A DNA stretch of 64,000 nucleotides from CAYPEL01 sp036479985 (GTDB lineage: Bacteria; Pseudomonadota; Gammaproteobacteria; DSM-19610), in assembly GCA_965224815.1 (NCBI GenBank), contig CBDDAF010000003.1, forward strand, positions 2,976,001 through 3,040,000. The letters are read 5' to 3'. The translations under genes were made by a program, and so were the position numbers. Of this stretch, positions 15,915 to 24,654 are shown piece by piece. The notes under the pieces are model-generated. The model did no database searches. It saw nothing but the letters and a program-made list of their open reading frames with translations, and had not been told where the DNA came from. Positions within the stretch are counted from its first letter, which is position 1; the number at the start of each line of letters is the position of its first letter.

Positions 15915-16616
15915 TTACCGGAGAAAATAATTAATTGGGATGCTGAACGACCACTCGGTGCGGTTCAGTTCTTCTGGCAAAGGATAAAGCCCACTGATTT
16001 TCAGTACCGTCTCCATGGCAGCTTTATCAAGTATTGTGCTGTCCGAAGCCGATGTCACCTTTATATTTTTGATTGAGCCATCTTTTTGTACCTTGAATGC
16101 AACCAGTACAGATCCCTGTTGCCGGAGTCGCCGTGCACGGCGTGGATATTTCTTTTGTGTTTCTATGGCCGCTTGTAATTTGGCTCTATAATCGTTTTTA
16201 ACGCGCTCAATCAAGGCAAGATCCGGTGCAGGCTGCACCGGTATTTTCGCGACCTGAATAACCGGTTTGGTCACCATTTTTATTTCAGGAACAAGTTGCG
16301 GTTTTGGTTCTACCCTGGGTTTGTGAACAATTTCAGGTTTTGGCTTGGGCTTGGGTTTTAGCTTTGGTTTAGGTTTGGGTAGAGGAGGGGGTTCCTCGTG
16401 CTGTACCTGTTCAATAATCGGTGCTGGTTCAGGAATAGGTTCAGGTGCTACTACAGGTACCGGCGGCGGCTGGAACATGGATAGCTTTAATGGCACTACC
16501 TGTTCTTTTTCCAGGGTAGATTGAACTGTTGTCATGCCCGCCCATGCAAAGGCAACAATTCCAAGATGAAAAATTGCCGAGACTAGAAACCCTGCGATGT
16601 GGTTTTCACGTGCCAT
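15915..16616 (-). CDS. tonB: TonB energy-transducing protein
   Basis: A 233-aa protein with an N-terminal membrane anchor (FLVSAIFHLGIVAFAWAGM), a long Pro/Lys-rich periplasmic spacer (about residues 45-135, with KPKPKLKPKPKPKPE) and a C-terminal TonB domain (YPRRARRLRQQGSVLVAFKVQKDGSIKNIKV ... LDKAAMETVLKISGLYPLPEEL). It transmits proton-motive energy from ExbB/ExbD to outer-membrane receptors. Its start overlaps the end of exbD by 11 bp and it is the last gene of the receptor operon, so it is probably dedicated to that receptor. Confidence 0.93.
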   Translation of the reverse strand: MARENHIAGFLVSAIFHLGIVAFAWAGMTTVQSTLEKEQVVPLKLSMFQPPPVPVVAPEPIPEPAPIIEQVQHEEPPPLPKPKPKLKPKPKPKPEIVHKPRVEPKPQLVPEIKMVTKPVIQVAKIPVQPAPDLALIERVKNDYRAKLQAAIETQKKYPRRARRLRQQGSVLVAFKVQKDGSIKNIKVTSASDSTILDKAAMETVLKISGLYPLPEELNRTEWSFSIPINYFLR

Positions 16617-16983
16617 TGCGTGTCATGATCGACAGGTTGTCGAGTTGATTTTCTTTAAGAGCGTCGATGATTTTTATAAACTGTTCAAAACGAACCGATT
16701 TGTCCACGTAGAGCAAGATTGGATCGTCAGGGGTCAGTGAGTTTAATTTTGTAACCAAAACTTCGAAGTCTACTGACTCTTCATTAAAATAATATTTTCC
16801 TACCTGGTCGACGGTGATCTTGGATGGATCTTTTGGGAAGTCAGTACTGGTATTTTCTGCGCTGGGCAGCTCTAGCGTAATTTTACCCTGGTTGATAAAG
16901 GTGGCAGTCGTCAACACGATTGCGAGCAGCACCAGCATGATGTCGATGAACGGAATGACATTGACTTGATCGAAGCGTTTCAT
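16606..16983 (-). CDS. exbD: ExbD-family biopolymer transport protein
   Basis: A 125-aa protein with one membrane helix near the N-terminus (VIPFIDIMLVLLAIVLTTATFI) carrying the conserved proton-conducting Asp (FIDIMLVLL). A periplasmic domain follows (ITVDQVGKYYFNEE ... LYVDKSVRFEQFIKIIDALKENQLDNLSIMT). The ATG at 16983 was chosen because it overlaps the exbB stop as ATGA. With ExbB it forms the motor for TonB. Confidence 0.93.
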   Translation of the reverse strand: MKRFDQVNVIPFIDIMLVLLAIVLTTATFINQGKITLELPSAENTSTDFPKDPSKITVDQVGKYYFNEESVDFEVLVTKLNSLTPDDPILLYVDKSVRFEQFIKIIDALKENQLDNLSIMTRNGT

Positions 16984-17405
16984 GACTGCGTCAGTTGTTT
17001 CCAATTTGCTGTGAGTACATCAACCTTGCGCATCAGTGCGTTATAAAACAGGATTGCGGGTATCGCTACGACCAGTCCCATGGCAGTTGCTTTTAAAGCC
17101 AGAGCGAGTCCTAACATGATGGTGCTTGGTTCGATGTCACCACCCTGACCTAGATCGTAAAAAGTAATCAAGATGCCTAGAACGGTACCGAGCAAACCTA
17201 TGTATGGTGCGTTTACACCAATGGATGCAATCGCTGTAAGGTGATTGGTGAGTGCAACTTGCAAAATGTCCGGGTGGTCATAATCTTGTAATTTAATCCG
17301 CGCGTAAAACAAGTAGCGTTCGACTACAAACCACAGTGTCAGAAAACTCATCAAACCGAGTAATCCGAAAATGAAATAATCTAGTGATTCCTTAAGAATA
17401 TCCAC
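16980..17405 (-). CDS. exbB: ExbB-family protein (short form)
   Basis: The 141-aa protein is shorter than E. coli ExbB (about 240 aa). It keeps the MotA/TolQ/ExbB core: a first helix (FIFGLLGLMSFLTLWFVVERYLFY), the loop LTAIASIGVNAPYIGLLGTVLGILITFYDLG, and a last pair (IMLGLALALKATAMGLVVAIPAILFYNALM). This short form matches the TonB systems of some methylotrophs and epsilonproteobacteria. It sits 24 bp after the receptor gene and directly before exbD. Confidence 0.92.
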   Translation of the reverse strand: MDILKESLDYFIFGLLGLMSFLTLWFVVERYLFYARIKLQDYDHPDILQVALTNHLTAIASIGVNAPYIGLLGTVLGILITFYDLGQGGDIEPSTIMLGLALALKATAMGLVVAIPAILFYNALMRKVDVLTANWKQLTQS

Positions 17406-17429
17406 GGGTGCTCCTGAATCTGTCTATGT

Positions 17430-19745
17430 TTAAAAACGGTACCTGAGTCCTAGCCAGCCACCAATCGGTGTGCCTGGAGAGAGAAAGCGTGGATCATCAA
17501 ATCCAGCACCCAGTACATCATCTGCTTCCCCGTATAGGCCAAAGGTTTCGTAGTCTTTGTCAAATACATTATTTATTTTCGCAAATATTTTGAGATGTTT
17601 GGTGGCAGCATATTCACCTCGCAGATCAACCAGGGCATAGCCGTCGATGGTGCCATCCTGGTTGCCTTCATCACCACGAAGTATGATATCGGAAACATAT
17701 TGGGCATCGGCTCCGATCGAGAGTTTGTCTGTCAGTGCAAAGGTGGCACCTGCTTTGAGCAGATTTTCGGGGAGCCCAGGTAACCGATCACCGTTTTTAA
17801 CATCGACTTCACCATTAACGGCAAAAGGATTGTTCGCGCTGGGAAGTTTTAAGTTTTCTCTGAAGCTCGCATCCAGGTGTGTATAACTGGTAAACCAGTT
17901 CAAGCGCTTATTCATCGAGAGGCCTTTCAGTCCCAGTTCAACGCCTTGCCGCCTTGTTTTTCCGATATTGTCAAAGAAGCCCTGATTAGTCAGCGCGCCT
18001 GCACTGATGAATAAGATATCATCTTCATTGATAGTGCGAAACAGGCTTGCGTCCCAGCGAGCATTGCCGATGGTCCCTCTGATACCTGCCTCGATAGTCC
18101 TGGCCACGACTTGTTTCAAAGGTGGGTCAGAAAGAAAAGCATTGGGTAGGCGGCAGGGGTCGGCTGGGTCAGCGCAAGTCAGTTCAAGAGCAGTAGGTGC
18201 TCGGCTCGATTCACTGTAGCCCGTGAAAAAATTTAACGCAGGTGAATAGCTGTAAGTAAAACCTATGGCTGGATTAAATCGGCTGAAATCGTGTTTGCCA
18301 TTCAGCTCTGTACCTAATTGATCTTTGAGTTCGATTTCCGTTCGGTTGAAACGCCCCGAAAAAGTGACGGTCGCTTTTTCAGTGATCGAATAGGTATCTG
18401 TAAAATAAAAACTCAGATTCTGGGATTCGGTGTCTACTTCGGTAAAGGCTTCCTCTACCAGAAAACCACCTGGAGTAGCCTTGCGTGATGCATCCAGGCT
18501 ACCGAGTTCGGTGCTGGAGTCGAAGCTGACCTCACTACGGTCGGCTGCAATACCAATAATGAACTGATTTTCCTTACCGGCAAGGTCGTTGAGAAATGCC
18601 GTTTGCAAACTGAAACCATAGGTATCCTGATCAGTTTCCGAACGGTTAATCGTTGCACCATCAACTGCGGCAATATCAGGTATGGGATTGCCATTTTGAT
18701 CCAGCGCTAATTCTTCATCGGTATCTTCTATTTCACAGATGAAACCCAGGTTGGCAGCATCCGTACAAGCTTCAAAATCAGAATCATCCCCATTCAATGA
18801 ACTAACATCACTGCGACGATAATAGGCAACACCTTCGAGCACAGTATTATCACCAATGGCATGGGAACCCCCCAGACGAATTTGTGCGAGTTTGTTTTCA
18901 GTGCGATCAGGCCGGGTAAAGATGGCCTTGCGATCTTGATCCAGTAAGTCCACAGGCAGAGGGCCGTTGCCAATCAGTTCGGTATCAGCCAGGCTCAGGC
19001 TGAGATCCAGCGTGGTGTTATTGCTGCTCCAACCGACGTTTCCGAACAGTTGCTTGGTTTCTGACGGTGAAAAATCACGCCAGCCATTTTCGTCAAACCA
19101 GGAACCGGTCAGGAAATAATTCAGTTTGTCTTTTACACCACCGGTTTCAAATTGTACCGTTTTACGTCCGAAAGAACCTGCCATCAGTTCAGCCTGCGTA
19201 CCGGGATGCGTTAAACCATTCTTTGTCTGTACCGAAAGTGCGCCACCCAGTGTATTTAAACCAAACAGGGGGTTTGAGCCGGAGATCAAATTGATGTTAG
19301 CAATTGCAGATTTTGGTATCAGCGCCCAGCTAACAGTGTCGCCAAAGGGTTCGTTGATACGTACACCATCCATGTATACAGACAGACCTTGCGGCAGGCC
19401 CAGGAGTGGCGAAGCAACAAAGCCGCGGTATTGCAAATCCGGTTGCAATGGATTGTTTTGAGCACTATTAATATAAACACTGCCAAAGCGTTGGTTCATA
19501 AATTCTGACAGGTCTAGACTCTGTTGTTGTTCTAATTCCTGGTCATTCGCAGTTTCGACCTTGCCAGGTACCTTATCGAGCTCAATCCCGACGCCGTGCA
19601 GGGGTGTGGTGCTAATGATATCAACAGGTGCCAGTTGTTCTTCTGCAGAGACGTTTAACGTCATAAGCCCCATCAGGATTGCAGGAAAAAGGTAAGTTTT
19701 TTGACTGAAAGGGTAATTGTGCCAGATAGTTTTCAGACCCTGCAT
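17430..19745 (-). CDS. TonB-dependent outer-membrane receptor
   Basis: A 771-aa receptor with a signal peptide ending near SAEE, a plug domain (residues about 40-165: PGKVETANDQEL, LQYRGFVASPLLGLPQGLSVYMDGVRINEPFGDTVSWALIP, GSNPLFGLNTLGGALSVQTKNG) and a 22-strand-type barrel ending in GGWLGLRYRF with a terminal Phe. The plug type, with ASPLLGxPQGLSVYxDGVRINEPFGDxVxW, resembles receptors seen in methylotrophs, including proteins linked to lanthanide uptake. That substrate is an inference. It lies between a histidine kinase/response regulator pair and exbB-exbD-tonB, all on one strand. Confidence 0.9.
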   Translation of the reverse strand: MQGLKTIWHNYPFSQKTYLFPAILMGLMTLNVSAEEQLAPVDIISTTPLHGVGIELDKVPGKVETANDQELEQQQSLDLSEFMNQRFGSVYINSAQNNPLQPDLQYRGFVASPLLGLPQGLSVYMDGVRINEPFGDTVSWALIPKSAIANINLISGSNPLFGLNTLGGALSVQTKNGLTHPGTQAELMAGSFGRKTVQFETGGVKDKLNYFLTGSWFDENGWRDFSPSETKQLFGNVGWSSNNTTLDLSLSLADTELIGNGPLPVDLLDQDRKAIFTRPDRTENKLAQIRLGGSHAIGDNTVLEGVAYYRRSDVSSLNGDDSDFEACTDAANLGFICEIEDTDEELALDQNGNPIPDIAAVDGATINRSETDQDTYGFSLQTAFLNDLAGKENQFIIGIAADRSEVSFDSSTELGSLDASRKATPGGFLVEEAFTEVDTESQNLSFYFTDTYSITEKATVTFSGRFNRTEIELKDQLGTELNGKHDFSRFNPAIGFTYSYSPALNFFTGYSESSRAPTALELTCADPADPCRLPNAFLSDPPLKQVVARTIEAGIRGTIGNARWDASLFRTINEDDILFISAGALTNQGFFDNIGKTRRQGVELGLKGLSMNKRLNWFTSYTHLDASFRENLKLPSANNPFAVNGEVDVKNGDRLPGLPENLLKAGATFALTDKLSIGADAQYVSDIILRGDEGNQDGTIDGYALVDLRGEYAATKHLKIFAKINNVFDKDYETFGLYGEADDVLGAGFDDPRFLSPGTPIGGWLGLRYRF

Positions 19746-19862
19746 CGGTCGCTCCTGTATATAAATAATAAATCAATTTATAAAGGGCATTGCAGTCAAA
19801 CGGAAGAGGAGTAATTCACCTCATTTCGGGAATGATTCCCGGCTGAGAGAGGAGGGGTTAAA

Positions 19863-20567
19863 TTAGTGGCCGTTTTCTTTTAAATCCGGCTCAGTACCGG
19901 CTTCAAGCTGTTCATTTATTGGTTTAATAATACCGTTGCGTATCGCCAGGTGAACTAGTTCTGTACTGTTTCTAACACCCAGCTTGGCTTTGATCTGGGT
20001 AGTGTAATTGGCGACAGTTTTGTAGCTCAAGGCAAGGTCACTGGCGGTTTGCTGTGGCGACTTGCCTTCGGCCAGCAGGCAGAAAATTTCGAACTCCCGT
20101 GTTGTCAGGCAGGAAAACACATCACGCCGTCCGGCGGATTTTTGCAGGGCAAGATTTTGCGCGAGTTTATGGTCAAGAAAGGCATTGCCGGCAGCCACTT
20201 CACGTACCGCGTCAACCATGATATCGGGCGCGCTATTTTTGGTGATATAGCCTTTCGCGCCCGCTTCAAGTGCTTTTTCTACGAAGGCCGTATCATCGTA
20301 CATACTGAAGACAAGGATGGCAGCGCCATGATCCCGCAAGATAAGGTGGCGTATGGCTTCCAGTCCGCCTATGCCGGGCATGCTCAAATCCATGACGACC
20401 ACGTCAGGGCTCAGGTCTGCAAAATACCGGCAGGCATCTTCGCCGCTGGCGGCTTCCTCAACGACTTCGATATCCGGGGCATTTTCAAGCAGAGTGCGAT
20501 AACCAGCGCGTACCACCGCGTGATCGTCAACCAGAAGGACTCGTATTTTTTTCATTTTGGCTGTCAT
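19863..20567 (-). CDS. NarL/FixJ-type response regulator (MxaB-like)
   Basis: A 234-aa regulator. The receiver domain (residues 8-125) has acidic pocket D14-D15, phosphoacceptor D60 (DVVVMDLSMPGIGG), FSMYDDT and K107 region (GAKGYITKN). A LuxR-type HTH (residues about 150-215) reads LTTREFEIFCLLAEGKSPQQTASDLALSYKTVANYTTQIKAKLGVRN. It overlaps the kinase gene, so they are partners. This family includes MxaB/MoxX regulators of methanol oxidation. A likely target is the adjacent receptor operon. An internal start at 20555 is also possible. Confidence 0.9.
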   Translation of the reverse strand: MTAKMKKIRVLLVDDHAVVRAGYRTLLENAPDIEVVEEAASGEDACRYFADLSPDVVVMDLSMPGIGGLEAIRHLILRDHGAAILVFSMYDDTAFVEKALEAGAKGYITKNSAPDIMVDAVREVAAGNAFLDHKLAQNLALQKSAGRRDVFSCLTTREFEIFCLLAEGKSPQQTASDLALSYKTVANYTTQIKAKLGVRNSTELVHLAIRNGIIKPINEQLEAGTEPDLKENGH

Positions 20568-21873
20568 CTATTGTTATATGAATCAATACACCTTGTCCCT
20601 GTCGGCTCTCAAGGGACAATTTCCCGTTCATCGAATTAACCCGTTCACGCAGGCCAGGTAAACCCATGCCGCTGTGTTTGGCGTGAGGATCAAAACCTTT
20701 GCCATTGTCCCGGATTGTCAGTTCAACTTCGCGTTCGTTCAGACGGTTAAGCTTTACGTTAACTTCAGTTGCAGCAGCGTGTTTCACGATATTCGTCAAG
20801 GCTTCCTGCGCTATACGATAGAGGTGGATATTTGCCGTCTCACTTAGATCTGACAATATTCCCTCAGTGCGAAGCACGCAGAAGGTATTTTCATGATGCC
20901 CGTTCCAGTCGTCAATGAGCCGTTCCAAAGCAGTCACCAGTCCCAGCTCATCGAGCACCACCGGCCGCAGGCGATGCATCATACCGCGTACAACACTATA
21001 TATGTGATCACTGATATCAATAATCGAACCTGCTGCTTGATTGTTCTCGCCGCTTTGTTGCTTCAGTGACACTGCGACAGCTTTGATCGCGCTGATCGAT
21101 TGTCCCAGTTCGTCGTGTAACTCCCGTGCTAGATGGCGGCGTTCAGCTTCGGCGATATCCAGCGTACGTTTACTGAGGTGGCGGTTTTCGCGCTGCTGTT
21201 TTTCCAGCACCTCGGCCATGTGGTTGAAGCGTACAGACAGGCTATTTAGATCCGGCAAGCTAAAGTTTGGTAACCGTGCTTGATAATCACCGGCCTCGAT
21301 AACTGCCAGTCCTGAACTGATTTCACTGATGGGTTTCAGGGATCGCTTGATGACCCAGGTAATCAGAATAAGGCTAAGCGCTGTGAAGGCCAGAATCAGG
21401 CTAAGAATGTTACGGGTTTCATTCCAGACTTCGCGTATTTCGTCTGCCGGGTTAGGCACAATGACAATTTCGGTAGGCGCTGCACCGGGACTTCCCAGGC
21501 GGCGGCGGTATTCAGTTTGTGCCGGAGTGATCAGTTTTGCGAACCATTTAGGCACTGTATCGAGTGTGGTATCCGGGTTCAGGAAAGTGGGTTGGATAAT
21601 AGTGCCATCTGGCCGCAGTACAGCGATATTGAGATGGCGTGTCCGGTCCAGATCTTGCAGGTGGCGAATTAATATATGTTGTGATGTATGTGGGTCGTCC
21701 GTTTGGGCGCTGATAATGGCGGCCGACAAGAGTTGCAAGGTATGTTTGGCGCTCGATTCTGTTTCATGCGCCACCGTCTGCCGGGCGGTATTGACTGCGA
21801 TGTATGCACCCGCCATCAGCATGGTAAACACAACGGCCAGGATAAGCAGGATCAATCGTAAACTAAGACTCAT
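20527..21873 (-). CDS. Sensor histidine kinase, HisKA_3 type (MxaY/MoxY-like)
   Basis: A 448-aa membrane kinase. TM1 is at about residues 6-28, a periplasmic sensor at about 29-155 (resembling the LapD/MoxY N-terminal domain), and TM2 at about 157-176. Then come a HAMP (RSLKPISEISSGLAVIEAGDYQARLP), a dimerisation domain with the phospho-His at 253 (RHLARELHDELGQS) and an HATPase region (IAQEALTNIVKHAAATEV, DNGKGFD, GMGLPGLRERV). Its start overlaps the RibD-like gene stop (ATGA). MxaY/MoxY kinases control methanol dehydrogenase and, in some species, the lanthanide switch. The signal sensed here is not known. Confidence 0.9.
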   Translation of the reverse strand: MSLSLRLILLILAVVFTMLMAGAYIAVNTARQTVAHETESSAKHTLQLLSAAIISAQTDDPHTSQHILIRHLQDLDRTRHLNIAVLRPDGTIIQPTFLNPDTTLDTVPKWFAKLITPAQTEYRRRLGSPGAAPTEIVIVPNPADEIREVWNETRNILSLILAFTALSLILITWVIKRSLKPISEISSGLAVIEAGDYQARLPNFSLPDLNSLSVRFNHMAEVLEKQQRENRHLSKRTLDIAEAERRHLARELHDELGQSISAIKAVAVSLKQQSGENNQAAGSIIDISDHIYSVVRGMMHRLRPVVLDELGLVTALERLIDDWNGHHENTFCVLRTEGILSDLSETANIHLYRIAQEALTNIVKHAAATEVNVKLNRLNEREVELTIRDNGKGFDPHAKHSGMGLPGLRERVNSMNGKLSLESRQGQGVLIHITIDDSQNEKNTSPSG

Positions 21874-22697
21874 AGATCATAACTCGCGAACAATTGCGTA
21901 CCACCGTCTTCTTCAGTTGAGGCATCATAATAGAGTGAACGCAAACTTAGGTGTCCAGCCTTTCCCAATTCACCGCCAGGAATCATCGAGTGGAAATCCT
22001 TTCCGCCAAACAAGCGATGACGTTGCGTGAGGTAAAGCCTTCCCAAACGGTTATGGCGCAACATGGTGTCTAGCATCTGTGGTCCGGCAACAAGATAAAT
22101 ACTTCGATACCCCAGCGTCTCCAATTCTTGAGTCAGCACATCACCCTCTACCAGGCGATCTTTACCGGCGATAATAACCCGACAGCCTTCGCTTTCCCAG
22201 AAACGGATACGCGCCGGATCGGCGATTTTCCCCGTGACAATGATGATTGATTGCCCCTGATCATGCAGCGTATCCGGCAGAGAAAAATCCAGGCTTGCAC
22301 TGGCAATAACGATATCTGGCTGTGGCTTTAACCCCTGAAGCTTGCGCCAGACAGGCAAGTCTTCTGCGCCTGCCTGTACACCCACCTGTAACACATTACC
22401 TAGCTGTTCTCGTGCGAGTACACGCAGGTAGCCACCATGTGTGATCAAACAATCAGCCTGTGCCTGCAATTCCAGAAACAGTCGAAAATCATTGCGATTT
22501 GACATCCCCTCAGGCATAAAAGAATCTTCATGACCGGAACCTTTAAGCGCAATGCGTCCATCCAGACTGGAGACAAAATTCGCATAGATAAAAGCACTAT
22601 CATTATTGCCACACTGATGAAGTTGTTCCTTGAGATATAATCCTTTCAACGTGAGCTGACGTTGGGGTGTAGGATATAATTGGATTATCTCGGACAT
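21870..22697 (-). CDS. RibD C-terminal/dihydrofolate-reductase-like protein (candidate dihydromethanopterin reductase)
   Basis: A 275-aa protein of the RibD_C fold: FIYANFVSSLDGRIALKG (family N-terminal strand), FRLFLELQAQADCLITHGGYLRV (family RxDxADAILxG), and YLVAGPQMLDTMLRHNRLGRLYLTQRHRLFGG near the end (family GGxxLxxxLLxxxLVDELxLxxxP...GG). Members reduce pterin or pyrimidine substrates with NAD(P)H. In an H4MPT-using bacterium a dihydromethanopterin reductase role is attractive, but it is only an inference. It is the first gene of the kinase-receptor operon, so its product may instead be linked to that system. Confidence 0.75.
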   Translation of the reverse strand: MSEIIQLYPTPQRQLTLKGLYLKEQLHQCGNNDSAFIYANFVSSLDGRIALKGSGHEDSFMPEGMSNRNDFRLFLELQAQADCLITHGGYLRVLAREQLGNVLQVGVQAGAEDLPVWRKLQGLKPQPDIVIASASLDFSLPDTLHDQGQSIIIVTGKIADPARIRFWESEGCRVIIAGKDRLVEGDVLTQELETLGYRSIYLVAGPQMLDTMLRHNRLGRLYLTQRHRLFGGKDFHSMIPGGELGKAGHLSLRSLYYDASTEEDGGTQLFASYDL

Positions 22698-22770
22698 AAC
22701 TTAATATTATACGCATGACACCATGCAGGCTGCTGAAACTTCTATGTTAAATCTTTTCTGCCCGATATAG

Positions 22771-22808
22771 CTCCCTCCCCCTCAGGGGGAGGGTTGGGGA
22801 GAGGGGAT
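22771..22808. repeat. CCCTC/GGGAGGG palindromic repeat, copy 1
   Basis: CTCCCTCCCCCTCAGGGGGA followed by GGGTTGGGGAGAGGGGAT. It shares its right half with the two longer copies at 31220 and 33983. It sits in the divergent region between the RibD-like gene and folP. Confidence 0.7.
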
Positions 22809-22881
22809 AAAATAAAAGTGTTTATTACCTTATTTATTTTAAAATATTAGTTATTAATATCGACAATCTACGGCGGTGAAA

Positions 22882-23697
22882 ATGTCAATTCATAAAAAGC
22901 CCCAAATCATGGGCATCCTAAACCTAACTCCAGACAGCTTCTCCGATGGAGGGCTGTATCTTTCCGTCGACCAAGCCCTTACACGCGCCAAAGAAATGGT
23001 ACTTCAAGGTGCCGACATCATCGATATAGGCGGTGAATCAACACGCCCAGGTTCAAAACCCGTATCAGTCACCGAACAAAAGCAACGGGTCCTGGAGATT
23101 TGTAAAGCCCTGCATGAAGAATTCGGCAACAGCATTACACTCAGTATCGATACGACACACGCTGAGGTCGCTGAAGCGGCACTGGATGCCGGTGTAACTT
23201 TAGTCAATGATATTTCTGCCGGGCGTGACGACCCAAAAATGTTCACGCTGTGTGCAGAAAGAGGAGTGCCAATCGTGCTGATGCATATGCAGGGAACGCC
23301 GGAGACCATGCAGAAAAATCCACATTACGATGATGTAGTGACCGAGGTTCGAGATTTCCTGATTCAACGTGCCGATGCAGCGCAGCTGTCGGGTATTAAA
23401 CCGGAACACATCATGATCGATCCAGGTATCGGCTTCGGCAAGACATCGTTGCATAACCTGGCGCTACTTAATGGTCTTGCAAAATTTGTGGCAACAGATT
23501 ACCCGGTCTTGCTAGGTACCAGTCGTAAACGATTTATGGGGAAACTTGCGAATACCGACAAGCCTGAGGCATTAGTCCACGCAACCTGTGCTACTACGGC
23601 ATTGGGTGTCAGAGATGGGGTCAGCATGTTTCGCGTTCACGATATCGCTGCCAACCGGCAGGCGGCCGATATTGCATATGCCATTACATCCTCATGA
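22882..23697 (+). CDS. folP: Dihydropteroate synthase
   Basis: A 271-aa TIM-barrel enzyme joining hydroxymethyldihydropterin pyrophosphate to p-aminobenzoate. The two DHPS signatures are intact: MGILNLTPDSFSDGG with LYLSVDQAL, and GADIIDIGGESTRPGS. VNDISAG, VLMHMQGTPETMQ, IDPGIGFGKT (family DPGxGFGK) and LLGTSRKRFMG follow. The ATG at 22882 is taken because GGCGG lies 5 bases upstream. A GTG at 22876 is also in frame. Standard folate biosynthesis is likely, since a separate DHPS-like protein is encoded at the end of the window. Confidence 0.93.
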   Translation: MSIHKKPQIMGILNLTPDSFSDGGLYLSVDQALTRAKEMVLQGADIIDIGGESTRPGSKPVSVTEQKQRVLEICKALHEEFGNSITLSIDTTHAEVAEAALDAGVTLVNDISAGRDDPKMFTLCAERGVPIVLMHMQGTPETMQKNPHYDDVVTEVRDFLIQRADAAQLSGIKPEHIMIDPGIGFGKTSLHNLALLNGLAKFVATDYPVLLGTSRKRFMGKLANTDKPEALVHATCATTALGVRDGVSMFRVHDIAANRQAADIAYAITSS

Positions 23698-23779
23698 ATT
23701 TATCAGAGGTTTCTTAGCGATTAAAATAGAATTAGATAAATCGAAATCGCTGTAAAACTTTACGCAAGATAGTAACGTG

Positions 23780-24406
23780 TCAATTCAAGTATTTTTCCTT
23801 GTGTAACAGCAATAGTAGAATTGATGCAAACAATCCGCCAATAAAACCGTACAAATGAGCGTAGAAAAGCACATTGCCTCCAATCAGTTCTGTCATCACG
23901 GCAGAAGATCGGGTGATCTGCTCCCAGGCCAGTTTGCCAATGACGCAGACCATGATCACGATGGAAAATGTACGCTCGCGAAGGAAAGCGAATAACGCGC
24001 CAGCTATCAACAGGCCATGTAAAATTCCGGAAAGCCCCACATACCAGTCCACCTCAGGTGAAAACCACCACAGACCAACATCAACAGCCACCAGACTGAA
24101 CAAAAATACAATAATAAACCGCCATACCGACCAGTAGCGCCAAAACAACGTAACAATCAGTATCAGCCCAGCCAGGTTAAGCGCCAAATGCATCCAACCT
24201 AAATGTAAAAAGTGACCAGAAACCCAGCGCCACCACTCACCCGCACCAATCGCAGCTCGGTCATAGCGAAACTGTACCTGCAAAGATTCCGGGAATGCCT
24301 GCAAGGTAACTGCCAGCAACGTCAATACCAGAATAACCAGCAGTAAATTTCTTGGAATACTATTTGTCACAAGCCATATCATACAGTGTGAAAATACGGC
24401 AGGCAT
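23780..24406 (-). CDS. rrtA: Rhombosortase (rhomboid-family intramembrane protease)
   Basis: A 208-aa protein with about six membrane helices. Rhomboid features are GEWWRWVSGHFLHLGWMHLALNLAGL, the catalytic Ser in WYVGLSGILHGLL, and the catalytic His in FYAHLYGFIGGL, with KLAWEQ between them. This short, divergent pattern is that of rhombosortases, which cleave proteins with a GlyGly-CTERM tail and can lipidate them for the surface. No GlyGly-CTERM protein was spotted in this window. The start is uncertain; an ATG at 24382 is also possible. Confidence 0.85.
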   Translation of the reverse strand: MPAVFSHCMIWLVTNSIPRNLLLVILVLTLLAVTLQAFPESLQVQFRYDRAAIGAGEWWRWVSGHFLHLGWMHLALNLAGLILIVTLFWRYWSVWRFIIVFLFSLVAVDVGLWWFSPEVDWYVGLSGILHGLLIAGALFAFLRERTFSIVIMVCVIGKLAWEQITRSSAVMTELIGGNVLFYAHLYGFIGGLFASILLLLLHKEKYLN

Positions 24407-24464
24407 CCGTTTGCTGTACTTCAGGGGATATGATTAACAATGCAGTATAGTGAAATCACAAATT

Positions 24465-24489
24465 CTGTAGGAGCGGCTTCAGCCGCGAT
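24465..24489 (+). repeat. REP-like palindrome, half copy
   Basis: CTGTAGGAGCGGCTTCAGCC then GCGAT, one arm only. Full paired copies occur at 28241, 31399, 38983, 41382, 49531 and 61977. Confidence 0.85.
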
Positions 24490-24575
24490 AGGGCCTACAT
24501 TAATCATAGATCCCTCTAAATATATCAGATTGATTGCATCATCCTGCTGGTTGTAAACGCAACACTGCAATGATA

Positions 24576-24589
24576 TTGATTTCGATCAA
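24576..24589. promoter_or_regulatory. FNR/ANR-type binding site
   Basis: TTGATttcgATCAA is a perfect match to the FNR/ANR consensus TTGAT-N4-ATCAA. It lies 65 bp upstream of the cytochrome c start, a position that could activate under low oxygen. No other perfect site was noticed in the window. Confidence 0.78.
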
Positions 24590-24654
24590 TGCCGAAAGCC
24601 CCATGATCTGTTTAACTCCTTTTTCATTGATCAGTAAATTAAGAAGGAGGGCGT

